In this document: piece by piece, positions 19,602 to 27,241 of the stretch
Position numbering within the stretch: position 1 is the first letter of the stretch
Layout: every line of letters begins with the position of its first letter
Assembly: GCA_947497065.1 (NCBI GenBank)
Contig: CANMEQ010000003.1
Location: 62,001-126,000 of the forward strand
Length of the DNA stretch: 64,000 nucleotides
Direction of reading: 5' to 3'
Source of the DNA: an uncultured Paracoccaceae bacterium
GTDB lineage: Bacteria > Pseudomonadota > Alphaproteobacteria > Rhodobacterales > Rhodobacteraceae
The notes under the pieces: model-generated
The model's input: the letters and a program-made list of their open reading frames with translations, nothing else
Databases searched by the model: none
Told to the model about the DNA's origin: nothing
Made by a program: the position numbers and the translations under genes

Positions 19602-21803
19602 CTAGTAAAAACTCTGCGGATCAATATCGATCGCCATGCGCAATTCGCCCCGCAACTTAAACTGCGCCGCCCAAGCGGCCAGTGCTTGCTGCAACGGCGC
19701 AGTCTTATCGGCCTTCACCAACAACCGCACACGGTGCCGCCCCCTGATCCGCGCAATCGGCGCGGGCGCAGGGCCAAACACCTGCGCACCAATCTGGCGC
19801 AACGGCCCATCTTGGCGCGCCATGGCCGTGCCCAAATCAAACACCTCTTGAACATCGGTGGACGACAAAACAATCCCCGCCATCCGGCCATAGGGCGGCA
19901 CGCCCGCAGCACGGCGCTCACCCGCCTCCGCGGCCCAAAACGCCTCTTCATCTCCGCCCAAAATGGCCCCAATCACAGGGTGCTCCGGCTGGAATGTCTG
20001 CAGCACCGCCTCACCGGGGGCCTGCGCGCGCCCAGCCCGCCCCGCCACCTGTCGCATCAATTGAAACGTGCGCTCGGCCGCCCGCAAATCCGACCCTTGC
20101 AGACCCAAATCCGCATCAATCACGCCCACCAAGGTCAGTTTGGGAAAGTTGTGCCCCTTGGCCACCAATTGCGTGCCCACGATCACATCCGCCTCCCCGC
20201 GCGCAATGCTCTCAATATGCTCCTTCAACGCCCGCGCCGACCCATATAAATCCGAAGACAGCACCGCGACCTTGGCCTCAGGGAACAGCTCCTGCGCCTC
20301 CTCGGCCATCCGCTCCACCCCCGGCCCAACGGGGGCCAACTTATCCTCCGCCTCACACGAGGGACAGACCGCCGGAATGGGTTTCGTCTCACCACACTGG
20401 TGACACATCAACCGCTTCTGAAACCGGTGTTCCACCATCGTCGCATCGCAATCATCGCAGCCAATCTGATGCCCGCAGGCCCTGCAAATCGTCACCGGCG
20501 CATAGCCCCGCCTGTTCAAAAACAAGAGCGATTGCTCGCCCCGTTCCAAACGATCCCGCACCTTGCCCTGTAGGGTGGGTGAAACCCACCGATTGCCGGG
20601 CAATTCCTCATCGCGCATATCAATGGCCGACATTTTCGGCAAAACAGCGGCCCCATAGCGCGACTTCAACGTCACCCGCGCATATTTGCCCGCCTCCACA
20701 TTGGCCCAGCTTTCCAGCGACGGCGTCGCACTGGCCAAAACCACTTGCGCAGCATTCAACGACGCCCGCAAAACGGTCATGTCGCGCGCATTGTACAACA
20801 CGCCATCCTCTTGCTTGTATGACGTGTCATGCTCCTCATCGACCACAACCAGCCCCAAATCACGGAACGGCAAAAACAACGCCGAGCGCGCGCCAACCAC
20901 CATCTGCGCCTCGCCTTGGCCCACCATCTTCCAGCAGCGCCGCCGCTCGGTCATCGTCACACCGGAATGCCACTCGGCAGGCTTCATCCCAAACCGCGCC
21001 TCAACCCGCGTGATAAACTCCGACGTCAACGCAATCTCGGGCAACAGCACCAAGGCCTGCCGCCCCACGCGCAAACACTCAGCCACCGCCTCCAAATAAA
21101 CTTCGGTCTTGCCCGACCCGGTGACCCCTTTCAGCAACGTGGTCCCATAGGTGCCCGACCGTACCGCCTCGCGCAAAACCTTCGCGCCCGTCTCCTGATC
21201 CTTTGTCAGCTCCTTGCGTCCATAATCAGGGTCCAACCGCGGGTACGGCAAATCGCGCGGGCTTTCTTCCTCCGCCACGGCCCCCAGCTTCACCAACCCC
21301 TTCACAACCGAAGAGGTCACCCCCGCCAACTCAGCCACTTCCTTGAGCGTGAACGACAACCCGCCATACTCGCGCAACGCATCCAAAACCTTGCGCCGCG
21401 CATCGGTCATCCGGTCTGGCAGGGCCGACCCCAACCGGTACACCTTGCGCATGGATGGCGCATCGCCCAACCCCGGCGCACGGGTCGCCAAACGCAACAT
21501 CGCCGACATCGGCGTCAGCGTATACTCCGCCGTGCGCCGCAAAAACTGCCGCATCTCTTCGGCCATCGGCGCCACATCCAACACACGGTTCACCGACCGC
21601 ACCTTGTTGATGTCCCAATCGCCCTTGCCGCGCCCCCAAACCACACCCAACACCTTGCGTGGCCCCAAAGGCACCTCCACGAACGACCCCAAATAACAGC
21701 CCCCCTCAGGGGCCTTGTAATCCAACACCCGATCAAGCGGTTGCGCCGTCAGCACCCCCACCAAGTCACCCTCGTTGAAATAATCTGGAATCGCGTTGTC
21801 CAT
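19602..21803 (-). CDS. priA: Primosomal replication restart helicase PriA
   Basis: 3'-5' superfamily 2 helicase that reloads the replisome at collapsed forks. The product is 733 residues. The N-terminal 3'-DNA-binding domain includes DYKAPEGG. Walker A GVTGSGKTEVY lies near residue 226 and DEEH in VVVDEEHDTSY. Zinc-binding cysteines occur in CRACGHQIGCDDCD and CHQCGETKPIPAVCPSC. The helicase core ends with the QVAGRAGR motif. One stretch of its coding sequence contains a dispersed-looking palindrome (20571-20590). It is divergent from fsa. Confidence 0.97.
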   Translation of the reverse strand: MDNAIPDYFNEGDLVGVLTAQPLDRVLDYKAPEGGCYLGSFVEVPLGPRKVLGVVWGRGKGDWDINKVRSVNRVLDVAPMAEEMRQFLRRTAEYTLTPMSAMLRLATRAPGLGDAPSMRKVYRLGSALPDRMTDARRKVLDALREYGGLSFTLKEVAELAGVTSSVVKGLVKLGAVAEEESPRDLPYPRLDPDYGRKELTKDQETGAKVLREAVRSGTYGTTLLKGVTGSGKTEVYLEAVAECLRVGRQALVLLPEIALTSEFITRVEARFGMKPAEWHSGVTMTERRRCWKMVGQGEAQMVVGARSALFLPFRDLGLVVVDEEHDTSYKQEDGVLYNARDMTVLRASLNAAQVVLASATPSLESWANVEAGKYARVTLKSRYGAAVLPKMSAIDMRDEELPGNRWVSPTLQGKVRDRLERGEQSLLFLNRRGYAPVTICRACGHQIGCDDCDATMVEHRFQKRLMCHQCGETKPIPAVCPSCEAEDKLAPVGPGVERMAEEAQELFPEAKVAVLSSDLYGSARALKEHIESIARGEADVIVGTQLVAKGHNFPKLTLVGVIDADLGLQGSDLRAAERTFQLMRQVAGRAGRAQAPGEAVLQTFQPEHPVIGAILGGDEEAFWAAEAGERRAAGVPPYGRMAGIVLSSTDVQEVFDLGTAMARQDGPLRQIGAQVFGPAPAPIARIRGRHRVRLLVKADKTAPLQQALAAWAAQFKLRGELRMAIDIDPQSFY
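20571..20590. repeat. Palindrome copy 1, inside priA
   Basis: TAGGGTGGGTGAAACCCACC: a 7-bp inverted repeat around GAA. It is 18/20 identical to the element at 56956-56975, and both differences fall on opposite sides of the same base pair. On the coding strand it encodes W-V-S-P-T-L of the conserved PriA R-W-x-S-P segment, so protein constraint alone could also explain this copy. Confidence 0.55.
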
Positions 21804-21927
21804 GCGCCCTGCCTGCTGCCCGATGCCGCATTAGACACCCGCACCCCGCCGCCCGCAACCATCCCCTTTCGGCACCCCGCCGATTGCGCTATGCAAGGCC
21901 CAAACAATTATATCCGGAGCGTTCCAA

Positions 21928-22581
21928 ATGAAATTTTTCGTAGACACCGCAGACGTTGACGCCATCAAAGAGCTCAACGACCTCGGCATGGTTGACGGCG
22001 TCACCACCAACCCGTCCATCATCGCCAAATCTGGCCGCAACATCCTCGAAGTCACCAAAGAAATCTGTGACATCGTCGATGGCCCCGTCTCTGCCGAAGT
22101 CGTTGCCACCGAAGCCGACGCGATGATCGCCGAAGGCCGCAAACTCGCGGAAATCGCTGACAACATCACCGTCAAAGTGCCCCTCACATGGGACGGTTTG
22201 AAAGCCTGTAAAGTGCTCTCCTCCGAAGGCACCATGGTCAACGTCACGCTGTGCTTCTCCGCAAATCAGGCGCTTTTGGCCGCCAAAGCGGGCGCAACCT
22301 TCATCTCGCCCTTCATCGGTCGCCTCGACGACATCAACCTCGATGGCATGGACCTGATCGAAGACATCCGCACCATCTACGACAACTACGGGTTTGAAAC
22401 ACAAATCCTCGCGGCCTCCATCCGCAGCACAAACCACATGTCCGATTGCGCGAAAATCGGCGCGGACGTGGCCACAGCCCCACCTGCCGTGATCAAAGCC
22501 ATGGCCAACCACGTACTGACAAGCAAAGGCCTCGACGCCTTCTTGGCCGACATCAAAAAAGCCGACATCAAAATCGTCTAA
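21928..22581 (+). CDS. fsa: Transaldolase, fructose-6-phosphate aldolase type
   Basis: TIM-barrel Schiff-base aldolase of 217 residues, the short TalC/FSA class. The N-terminal [13 protein letters not shown], the signature [12 protein letters not shown] and the catalytic K83 in VKVPLTWDG are present. It interconverts dihydroxyacetone or sedoheptulose sugar phosphates in the pentose-phosphate pathway. Many alphaproteobacterial members are genuine transaldolases, so the exact activity is open. It is monocistronic, with a terminator about 60 bp downstream. Confidence 0.92.
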   Translation: MKFFVDTADVDAIKELNDLGMVDGVTTNPSIIAKSGRNILEVTKEICDIVDGPVSAEVVATEADAMIAEGRKLAEIADNITVKVPLTWDGLKACKVLSSEGTMVNVTLCFSANQALLAAKAGATFISPFIGRLDDINLDGMDLIEDIRTIYDNYGFETQILAASIRSTNHMSDCAKIGADVATAPPAVIKAMANHVLTSKGLDAFLADIKKADIKIV

Positions 22582-22640
22582 GCCGCGCGCTCCAGTGGGA
22601 CCGCGAAAAGCACAAACATATCTGTTTCACAGATCCAACG

Positions 22641-22667
22641 GGGCGGCACATCTGTGTCGCCCTTTTT
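22641..22667 (+). terminator. Terminator of fsa
   Basis: GGGCGGCACA pairs with TGTGTCGCCC (one G-T pair), followed by TTTTT. It lies about 60 bases past the fsa stop. Confidence 0.9.
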
Positions 22668-22783
22668 GCTGTGCAAATGCCCAACACGCCCCCGCCACTT
22701 GGCCCCGTTGCGGCAAAAACATCTAGCCGCAGCACCCTCCCGTCTGCTACACATCTCCAAAGTCTATAAAAAAAGAGACAGAT

Positions 22784-23491
22784 ATGAGCAGTGATCCCCT
22801 CCTGAACGATGACGTTCGGTCTAAAATCATGTCCGACCCTTCCGCCGTGCTGGAAGACAAAGACATCATGCGCGCCCTCGTGGCCGCCAATGAACGCAGC
22901 GCGGGCGACAATGTCGTCGATCTGCGCGGCATCGCCATGGATCGCCTCGAAGCCCGTCTCGACCGCCTCGAAGACACCCACCGCAATGTCATCGCCGCTG
23001 CCTATGAAAACCTCGCCGGAACCAACCAAATCCACCGCGCCATCCTGCGCCTGATGGATGCCACCCGGTTCGAGCCCTTCTTGCAAGACCTGCGCGGCGA
23101 AGTCTGCGACATCCTGCGCGTCGATTCCGTGCGTCTGGTCCTCGAATCAGCCGACCCCGAAGGCGACCCCGCCATCGCCAAACTCAGCGATGTGCTTTCC
23201 GTGGCAGAAGCCGGCTTCATCCAAAACTACATCAGCATGGGCCGCTCCGCCCCCGCCCGCCAAGTCACCTTGCGGCAGGTCTCCACCGACGATCCGGAAA
23301 TTTTCGGCGAGAAAGCCCCCTACATCCGCTCCGAAGCCTGCCTGCGTCTCGACCTTGGCGTTGGCCGCCTGCCGGGCATGTTGGTGTTTGGCGCCGAAGA
23401 CCCGCACCAATTCACCCCACAGCAAGGCACCGACCTTCTGATCTTCTTCACAGGCGTTTTCGAACGGGTCATGCGCCGCTGGCTCGACTGA
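22784..23491 (+). CDS. DUF484 (GAF-like) protein upstream of xerC
   Basis: A cytosolic protein of 235 residues. An N-terminal helical part (DRLEARLDRLEDTHRNVI, about 45-75) precedes a GAF-like alpha/beta domain (about 90-230). DUF484 proteins are typically encoded just before xerC (as yigA is in E. coli), and here the stop and the xerC ATG share a base (TGATG). Function is unknown; co-translation suggests a link to chromosome-dimer resolution or to sensing. It is preceded by AAAAAGAGACAG. Confidence 0.9.
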   Translation: MSSDPLLNDDVRSKIMSDPSAVLEDKDIMRALVAANERSAGDNVVDLRGIAMDRLEARLDRLEDTHRNVIAAAYENLAGTNQIHRAILRLMDATRFEPFLQDLRGEVCDILRVDSVRLVLESADPEGDPAIAKLSDVLSVAEAGFIQNYISMGRSAPARQVTLRQVSTDDPEIFGEKAPYIRSEACLRLDLGVGRLPGMLVFGAEDPHQFTPQQGTDLLIFFTGVFERVMRRWLD

Positions 23492-24411
23492 TGGTCTCGC
23501 CCGCCCTCACCGCCGCCTTGGCCGCGTGGCTTGATCACCAAAAAGCCCTCAAAGGCGCCTCTGACAACACGATCAAAGCCTACCAAACAGACGTGCTGGG
23601 CTTTCTCGCTTTCATGGCCCAGCACCACGGCGACGCCCAAGGGCTGGGCCCGATTTCCAAACTCACCATCAGCGACATGCGCGCCTGGATGGCACACGAA
23701 CGCAGCCGCGGCGTTTCCGCCCGCTCCCTCGCGCGCAGCCTCTCTGCGGTCAAAACCTTCTACTCTTGGCTGGCCGAACGCGAAGGGTTCGAACCCACTG
23801 CCGTCCTGTCGACCCGCGCCCCTAAATTCCAGAAAAAGCTGCCCCGTCCCTTAGCCGAAGACGCCGCCCGCGCCATGATCGACACGGTCGAGCTGCAAGC
23901 CCGCGAACCATGGATCGCCGCGCGCGACACCGCCGTGGTCACCCTGCTCTACGGCTGCGGCCTGCGCATCTCCGAAGCCTTGGGCCTCACCACCCGCGAC
24001 GTGCCCCTCCCCGCGTCCCTGCGCATCCTCGGCAAAGGCGGCAAAGAACGCATCGTCCCCGTCATCCCTGCGGCCCGCGCCGCCGTAGATGCCTACCTGC
24101 GCGACTGCCCGTTCGACCTCGAACCAAACAGCCCGATCTTTCGCGGGGCCCGCGGCGGCCCGCTCTACCCGCGCGCCATCCAACAGGCGATGGCGCAATC
24201 GCGCATGCAATTGGGCCTGCCCGCCACGGCCACCCCCCACGCCATGCGCCACAGCTTCGCCACCCACCTGCTCAATGCCGGCGGCGACCTGCGCGCGATC
24301 CAGGAATTGCTCGGCCACGCCTCCCTCTCCACCACGCAAACCTACACAGCCGTCGACACCGCGCGCCTGATGGAAGTCTACAACGCCGCCCACCCCAGCG
24401 CCGACGGCTGA
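23491..24411 (+). CDS. xerC: Tyrosine recombinase XerC
   Basis: Site-specific recombinase that acts with XerD at dif to resolve chromosome dimers. It is 306 residues. The N-terminal SAM-like core-binding domain spans about 1-110. Catalytic residues visible are R159 (GCGLRISEALGL), K182, H250 and R253 (HAMRHSFATH), H276 (LLGHASLSTTQTYT) and the nucleophile Y285. The context DUF484-xerC fits housekeeping XerC rather than a phage integrase. Confidence 0.95.
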   Translation: MVSPALTAALAAWLDHQKALKGASDNTIKAYQTDVLGFLAFMAQHHGDAQGLGPISKLTISDMRAWMAHERSRGVSARSLARSLSAVKTFYSWLAEREGFEPTAVLSTRAPKFQKKLPRPLAEDAARAMIDTVELQAREPWIAARDTAVVTLLYGCGLRISEALGLTTRDVPLPASLRILGKGGKERIVPVIPAARAAVDAYLRDCPFDLEPNSPIFRGARGGPLYPRAIQQAMAQSRMQLGLPATATPHAMRHSFATHLLNAGGDLRAIQELLGHASLSTTQTYTAVDTARLMEVYNAAHPSADG

Positions 24412-24480
24412 TGCATACAACGCTGCGGCACAGGCGCGCCTTCTGCCTTGCACGCCCCCCGATTTACTGGAACATAGTGC

Positions 24481-24618
24481 GCATTCTCAGGGCGGGGTGA
24501 AATTCCCCACCGGCGGTAAGCAGTCTCTGTAAGCCCGCGAGCGCCGCCCCATCGGGCGGGTCCAGCAGATCAGGTGCAACTCCTGAGCCGACGGTCATAG
24601 TCCGGATGAAAGAGAATG
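24481..24618 (+). promoter_or_regulatory. FMN riboswitch (RFN element)
   Basis: All conserved blocks of the RFN aptamer are present: the closing stem CATTCTC / GAGAATG, AGGGCGGGGTGAAATTCCCCACCG split over the first arm, AGCCCGCGAGC, the variable GC hairpin, GATCAGGTGCAACTCCTG, and CCGACGGTCATAGTCCGGATG. It lies 77 bases upstream of ribH2. No oligo-T terminator follows; the expression platform appears to act on translation (see 24655-24693). A weak promoter-like TTGCAC lies at 24448-24453. Confidence 0.97.
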
Positions 24619-24654
24619 TATCCGCACCCCGCCCATCGGCGGGACTGCTGATAT

Positions 24655-24693
24655 GTGATCGCCTTGGGTGACGTGTCGCAATAAGGAGATCAC
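24655..24693 (+). promoter_or_regulatory. Ribosome-binding-site sequestering hairpin of ribH2
   Basis: GTGATC-G-CCTT (24655-24665) can pair with AAGG-A-GATCAC (24683-24693), ten pairs with one mismatch and a 17-base loop. The right arm contains the AAGGAG ribosome-binding site of ribH2. It is preceded by a separate GC hairpin (24628-24643, CCCGCC / GGCGGG). This is the expected layout of a translational riboswitch platform; the switching itself is inferred. Confidence 0.72.
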
Positions 24694-24694
24694 G

Positions 24695-25129
24695 ATGACA
24701 CACACCCGATACGCTTTCGTCAAAGCCAATTGGCATGCCGATATTGTCGATCAATCCCTCGTTGGATTTCAACAGGTTATACCGTCAGAACACATCGACG
24801 TCTTCACCGTTCCCGGTGCATTCGAAATGCCGCTGATGGCGCGCCGACTGGCCAAAACCCAAAAATATGGCGCCGTGATTGCGGCAGCCCTCGTCGTAGA
24901 CGGCGGCATCTACCGCCATGATTTCGTGGCCCAATCTGTGGTCAACGGGCTGATGCAAGCGGGGCTGGAAACCGATGTTCCCGTGCTCTCCGTCTCGCTC
25001 ACGCCCCATCACTTCCAAGAAACCGACCACCACATGGCCATCTACCGCGAGCACTTCATCAAAAAAGGCCGCGAAGCCGCCGACGCAGCGCTCAGCATCA
25101 CCAACACGCTGAGCACCCTTTCGGCCTAA
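24695..25129 (+). CDS. ribH2: Type II 6,7-dimethyl-8-ribityllumazine synthase
   Basis: Condenses 5-amino-6-ribitylamino-uracil with 3,4-dihydroxybutanone phosphate to lumazine, the riboflavin precursor. It is 144 residues. The type II (Brucella/Mesorhizobium RibH2) signatures are VPGAFEMPLMARRL, DGGIYRHDFVAQSVVNGLMQ and LTPHHF. The ATG at 24695 follows AAGGAG; the frame extends to 24668 but that start lies in the regulatory hairpin. It is a single gene not clustered with ribD/ribE/ribB and is controlled by the upstream FMN riboswitch. Confidence 0.93.
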   Translation: MTHTRYAFVKANWHADIVDQSLVGFQQVIPSEHIDVFTVPGAFEMPLMARRLAKTQKYGAVIAAALVVDGGIYRHDFVAQSVVNGLMQAGLETDVPVLSVSLTPHHFQETDHHMAIYREHFIKKGREAADAALSITNTLSTLSA

Positions 25130-25140
25130 CACATCATACA

Positions 25141-25177
25141 AAAATGGCCGCGCCCCACACATCCAAGGGGCGCGACC
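25141..25177 (-). terminator. Terminator of the YHS gene, between convergent genes
   Basis: GGCCGCGCCCC pairs with GGGGCGCGACC across ten bases. On the minus strand it is followed by ATTTTTG, so it mainly serves the YHS-domain gene; it may also stop ribH2 transcripts. Confidence 0.8.
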
Positions 25178-25221
25178 AAAAGCCGCTTGAGTTAACGTGG
25201 CGCCTTTCGGCAGCCCTGTTT

Positions 25222-25746
25222 TTAGTTCAAAGGCGCTTCAGAGGAAAACTGCGGAATAGCGCGCTCAGAGGCCTCTGTTGGCTCCAGTGAAACCCAGTTG
25301 CCTTCCGCCAATGTGATGTTCTGTGGAATGTCTTCTTCCCAGAACCCAACAACATTGCGCGTGATGTTCAGGTACAATTCGCCATCCACAATGCGCCACA
25401 GGTTCGGGTTCGCAGGAACCTTCCCACCTTGGGCCACACCATAGGCGCAGTGCCCATCATACTGCGGTGCATATTGCGCAGGGTTTGCAACAAACTTGTC
25501 GCGGTTCTCTTCCGTGGAAAACGCGAATGTCGCGCCGTTGTAGTCTGCCGTAATGCTCGCCAAACCTGGCACAGCCTCGGCCTGCGCAGTGCCCACAGGC
25601 GCCTGCGGCAAATCAAAATAGGCCACAACATCGTAGCCAGACACAGCAAACCCTGTGTCATCAACATATTGCTCACCAGCGAAACTGGCAGTTGCCGCGA
25701 AAGACGCGAATGCAGCGAGGGTCAGAGATTTCTTAAAAACGTTCAC
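25222..25746 (-). CDS. Exported YHS-domain protein
   Basis: A 174-residue precursor with a Sec signal peptide (cleavage after ASFA, about residue 23). A YHS-like domain (about 28-105) contains VSGYDVVAYFDL, the conserved F-S-T-E-E-N-R-D-K-F and the end HCAYGVAQGGK. The family is thought to bind metal or act in redox or copper handling; no clear ligand set is visible. The start is a GTG (25744-25746) preceded by AAGGA. Monocistronic. No function is assigned. Confidence 0.82.
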   Translation of the reverse strand: MNVFKKSLTLAAFASFAATASFAGEQYVDDTGFAVSGYDVVAYFDLPQAPVGTAQAEAVPGLASITADYNGATFAFSTEENRDKFVANPAQYAPQYDGHCAYGVAQGGKVPANPNLWRIVDGELYLNITRNVVGFWEEDIPQNITLAEGNWVSLEPTEASERAIPQFSSEAPLN

Positions 25747-25943
25747 GGGCTTTTCCTTTGGACTGGGTAATCATTGATGAGAATGTACCGTTAAAATTTC
25801 AATAATCTATCCCTCCTCACAGGGATGTCAGCACTCGTGGGTCAAACCGCACGACTGCGGTAAAACCTGTAACCTTCCCCCACAAAACACCCCAAACACC
25901 ACGCGCCTTGCTGCACCGGCCGTTTTGGGTCACAACCCACCCC

Positions 25944-26639
25944 ATGACACCCGCAACCAAAGCCCTCGCCGTTCACTGGCTCACCGCATCCGGTGCCGTT
26001 TTCGCCATGCTCGCCATGCTCGAAGCCATCGACCGCAACTGGCCGGGCATGTTTGTCTGGCTCATCGTGGCCTTCGCCGTCGACGGGATCGATGGCCCAC
26101 TGGCCCGCAAATACGACGTGAAATCCCACGCCCCACAGTTCGATGGCGTGCTCCTCGACCTGATCATCGACTATCTCACCTACGTCTTCATCCCCGCCTA
26201 CGCCCTCTACGCCTCAGGCCTGATGGACGGCTGGTCCGGCTGGGTCGCCGTGATCGTCATCACGTTTGGCTCCGCCCTCTATTTCTGCGACACCCGCATG
26301 AAAACAAAGGACAATTCCTTCTCCGGCTTTCCAGGCTGCTGGAACATGCTGATCCTCGTGCTCTTCGCACTGTCGCCCCCCTGGTGGGTCTGCCTCACCT
26401 TGATCGCCATTTTGTCCGTCGCCATGTTTGTGCCGGTGAAATTTATCCACCCCGTGCGCACCCAACGCTGGCGCCCGATCTCGCTGCCCATCGCCCTGAT
26501 CTGGACGGCCTGCGCCGGCCTCGCCGCATGGTCAGGCTTTGCCCCCGCCCCGCTTATCTTGTGGGGCCTGATGCTCACATCCTTGTACCTGCTGCTGGCA
26601 GGCGCCCTGCAACAAGTGATCCACGGCCCAAACGGGTAA
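25944..26639 (+). CDS. pcs: Phosphatidylcholine synthase
   Basis: Condenses CDP-diacylglycerol with choline to phosphatidylcholine in the inner membrane. The product is 231 residues from the ATG at 25944; an upstream in-frame ATG at 25908 lacks support. Multiple membrane helices are present. The CDP-alcohol phosphotransferase motif is D50-G-x2-A-R55-x12-G68-x3-D72-x3-D76; the 12-residue spacing is characteristic of Pcs rather than other CDP-alcohol transferases. CDTRMKTKDNSFSGFPGCWNM is a further Pcs-like stretch. It needs exogenous choline, and a BCCT-like permease lies 4 kb away. Confidence 0.93.
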   Translation: MTPATKALAVHWLTASGAVFAMLAMLEAIDRNWPGMFVWLIVAFAVDGIDGPLARKYDVKSHAPQFDGVLLDLIIDYLTYVFIPAYALYASGLMDGWSGWVAVIVITFGSALYFCDTRMKTKDNSFSGFPGCWNMLILVLFALSPPWWVCLTLIAILSVAMFVPVKFIHPVRTQRWRPISLPIALIWTACAGLAAWSGFAPAPLILWGLMLTSLYLLLAGALQQVIHGPNG

Positions 26640-26645
26640 TCGGCC

Positions 26646-27098
26646 CTAAATCAAAAACCCACCGGCCCCCTCGTGGCGCAACAGCGCTACCTTGGTCTCA
26701 ACACCACCTTTGCCGGAAAACCCTGTCAAACCCTTGGCACCCATCACGCGGTGGCACGGAATAATCACGGGGATCGGGTTCCCACCACAAGCCGAACCAA
26801 CAGCCTGCGCGGGCACGCCCAGCGCCTTTGAAATATCCCCGTATGTTACAGTCTCGCCAAACGGAATCGCCGAGATCTGCGCACAAACAGCGCGCTGAAA
26901 GTCCGATCCAGCCACGGCCAACGGCAGATCAAAAACCTGCAACCGCTCCTGATCATAAGCCCGCACCTGCGCAGCAGCCTCCGCCAACAACGGCGTGTCC
27001 TCCACGCCATCACCATCCCACTCCAACGCCGATATCGCCTCCCCCGTCTGGGTCAGCGTCAATGGTCCGAAATTTGTGTGAACAGTCAATTTAGGCAT
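26646..27098 (-). CDS. ogt: Methylated-DNA-protein cysteine methyltransferase
   Basis: Suicidal repair protein that transfers O6-alkyl groups from guanine to its own cysteine. The 150-residue protein has the active site IPCHRV (C115), the helix-turn-helix with recognition stretch GETVTYGDISKALG, and GGNP preceding the active site. The short N-terminal domain without an AraC/AdaA part favours the Ogt/MGMT class. It converges with pcs (6-bp gap) and shares a palindrome-rich gap with ileS. Confidence 0.95.
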   Translation of the reverse strand: MPKLTVHTNFGPLTLTQTGEAISALEWDGDGVEDTPLLAEAAAQVRAYDQERLQVFDLPLAVAGSDFQRAVCAQISAIPFGETVTYGDISKALGVPAQAVGSACGGNPIPVIIPCHRVMGAKGLTGFSGKGGVETKVALLRHEGAGGFLI

Positions 27099-27123
27099 GA
27101 CCTACCTTCCCCCCTGCGCAGGT

Positions 27124-27166
27124 CGCAGGCAATCCGAAAGATGTGCAAAGCACATCTGCGCCTGCG
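27124..27166. repeat. Nested palindrome between ogt and ileS
   Basis: AGATGTGC-AAA-GCACATCT is nested within CGCAGGC / GCCTGCG arms. It shares the AGATGT / ACATCT core with the adjacent ileS terminator hairpin, which suggests two related palindromic units. Confidence 0.6.
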
Positions 27167-27193
27167 GCGGGCGGGGCCCGTCACAAACGCAAA

Positions 27194-27231
27194 GGGGGCA
27201 GGCAGATGTCTCGCGACATCTGCCTGCCCCC
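27194..27231 (-). terminator. Very strong hairpin behind ileS
   Basis: A perfect 17-bp stem (27194-27210 with 27215-27231) closes a TCGC loop. On the minus strand it is followed by TTTGCGTTTG, a weak T-tract. It starts ten bases past the ileS stop. Confidence 0.8.
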
Positions 27232-27241
27232 CGCACAAACG

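Noticed and set aside
23781-23800. GGTTCGAACC-like tRNA T-arm sequence
   Set aside because: It lies inside the xerC coding sequence and no acceptor or anticodon stems surround it; no tRNA gene could be supported anywhere in the window.
23491-24411. Tyrosine recombinase as evidence of a prophage or integrative element
   Set aside because: The context DUF484-xerC and the full XerC motif set identify the housekeeping enzyme; no phage genes or attachment repeats are adjacent.
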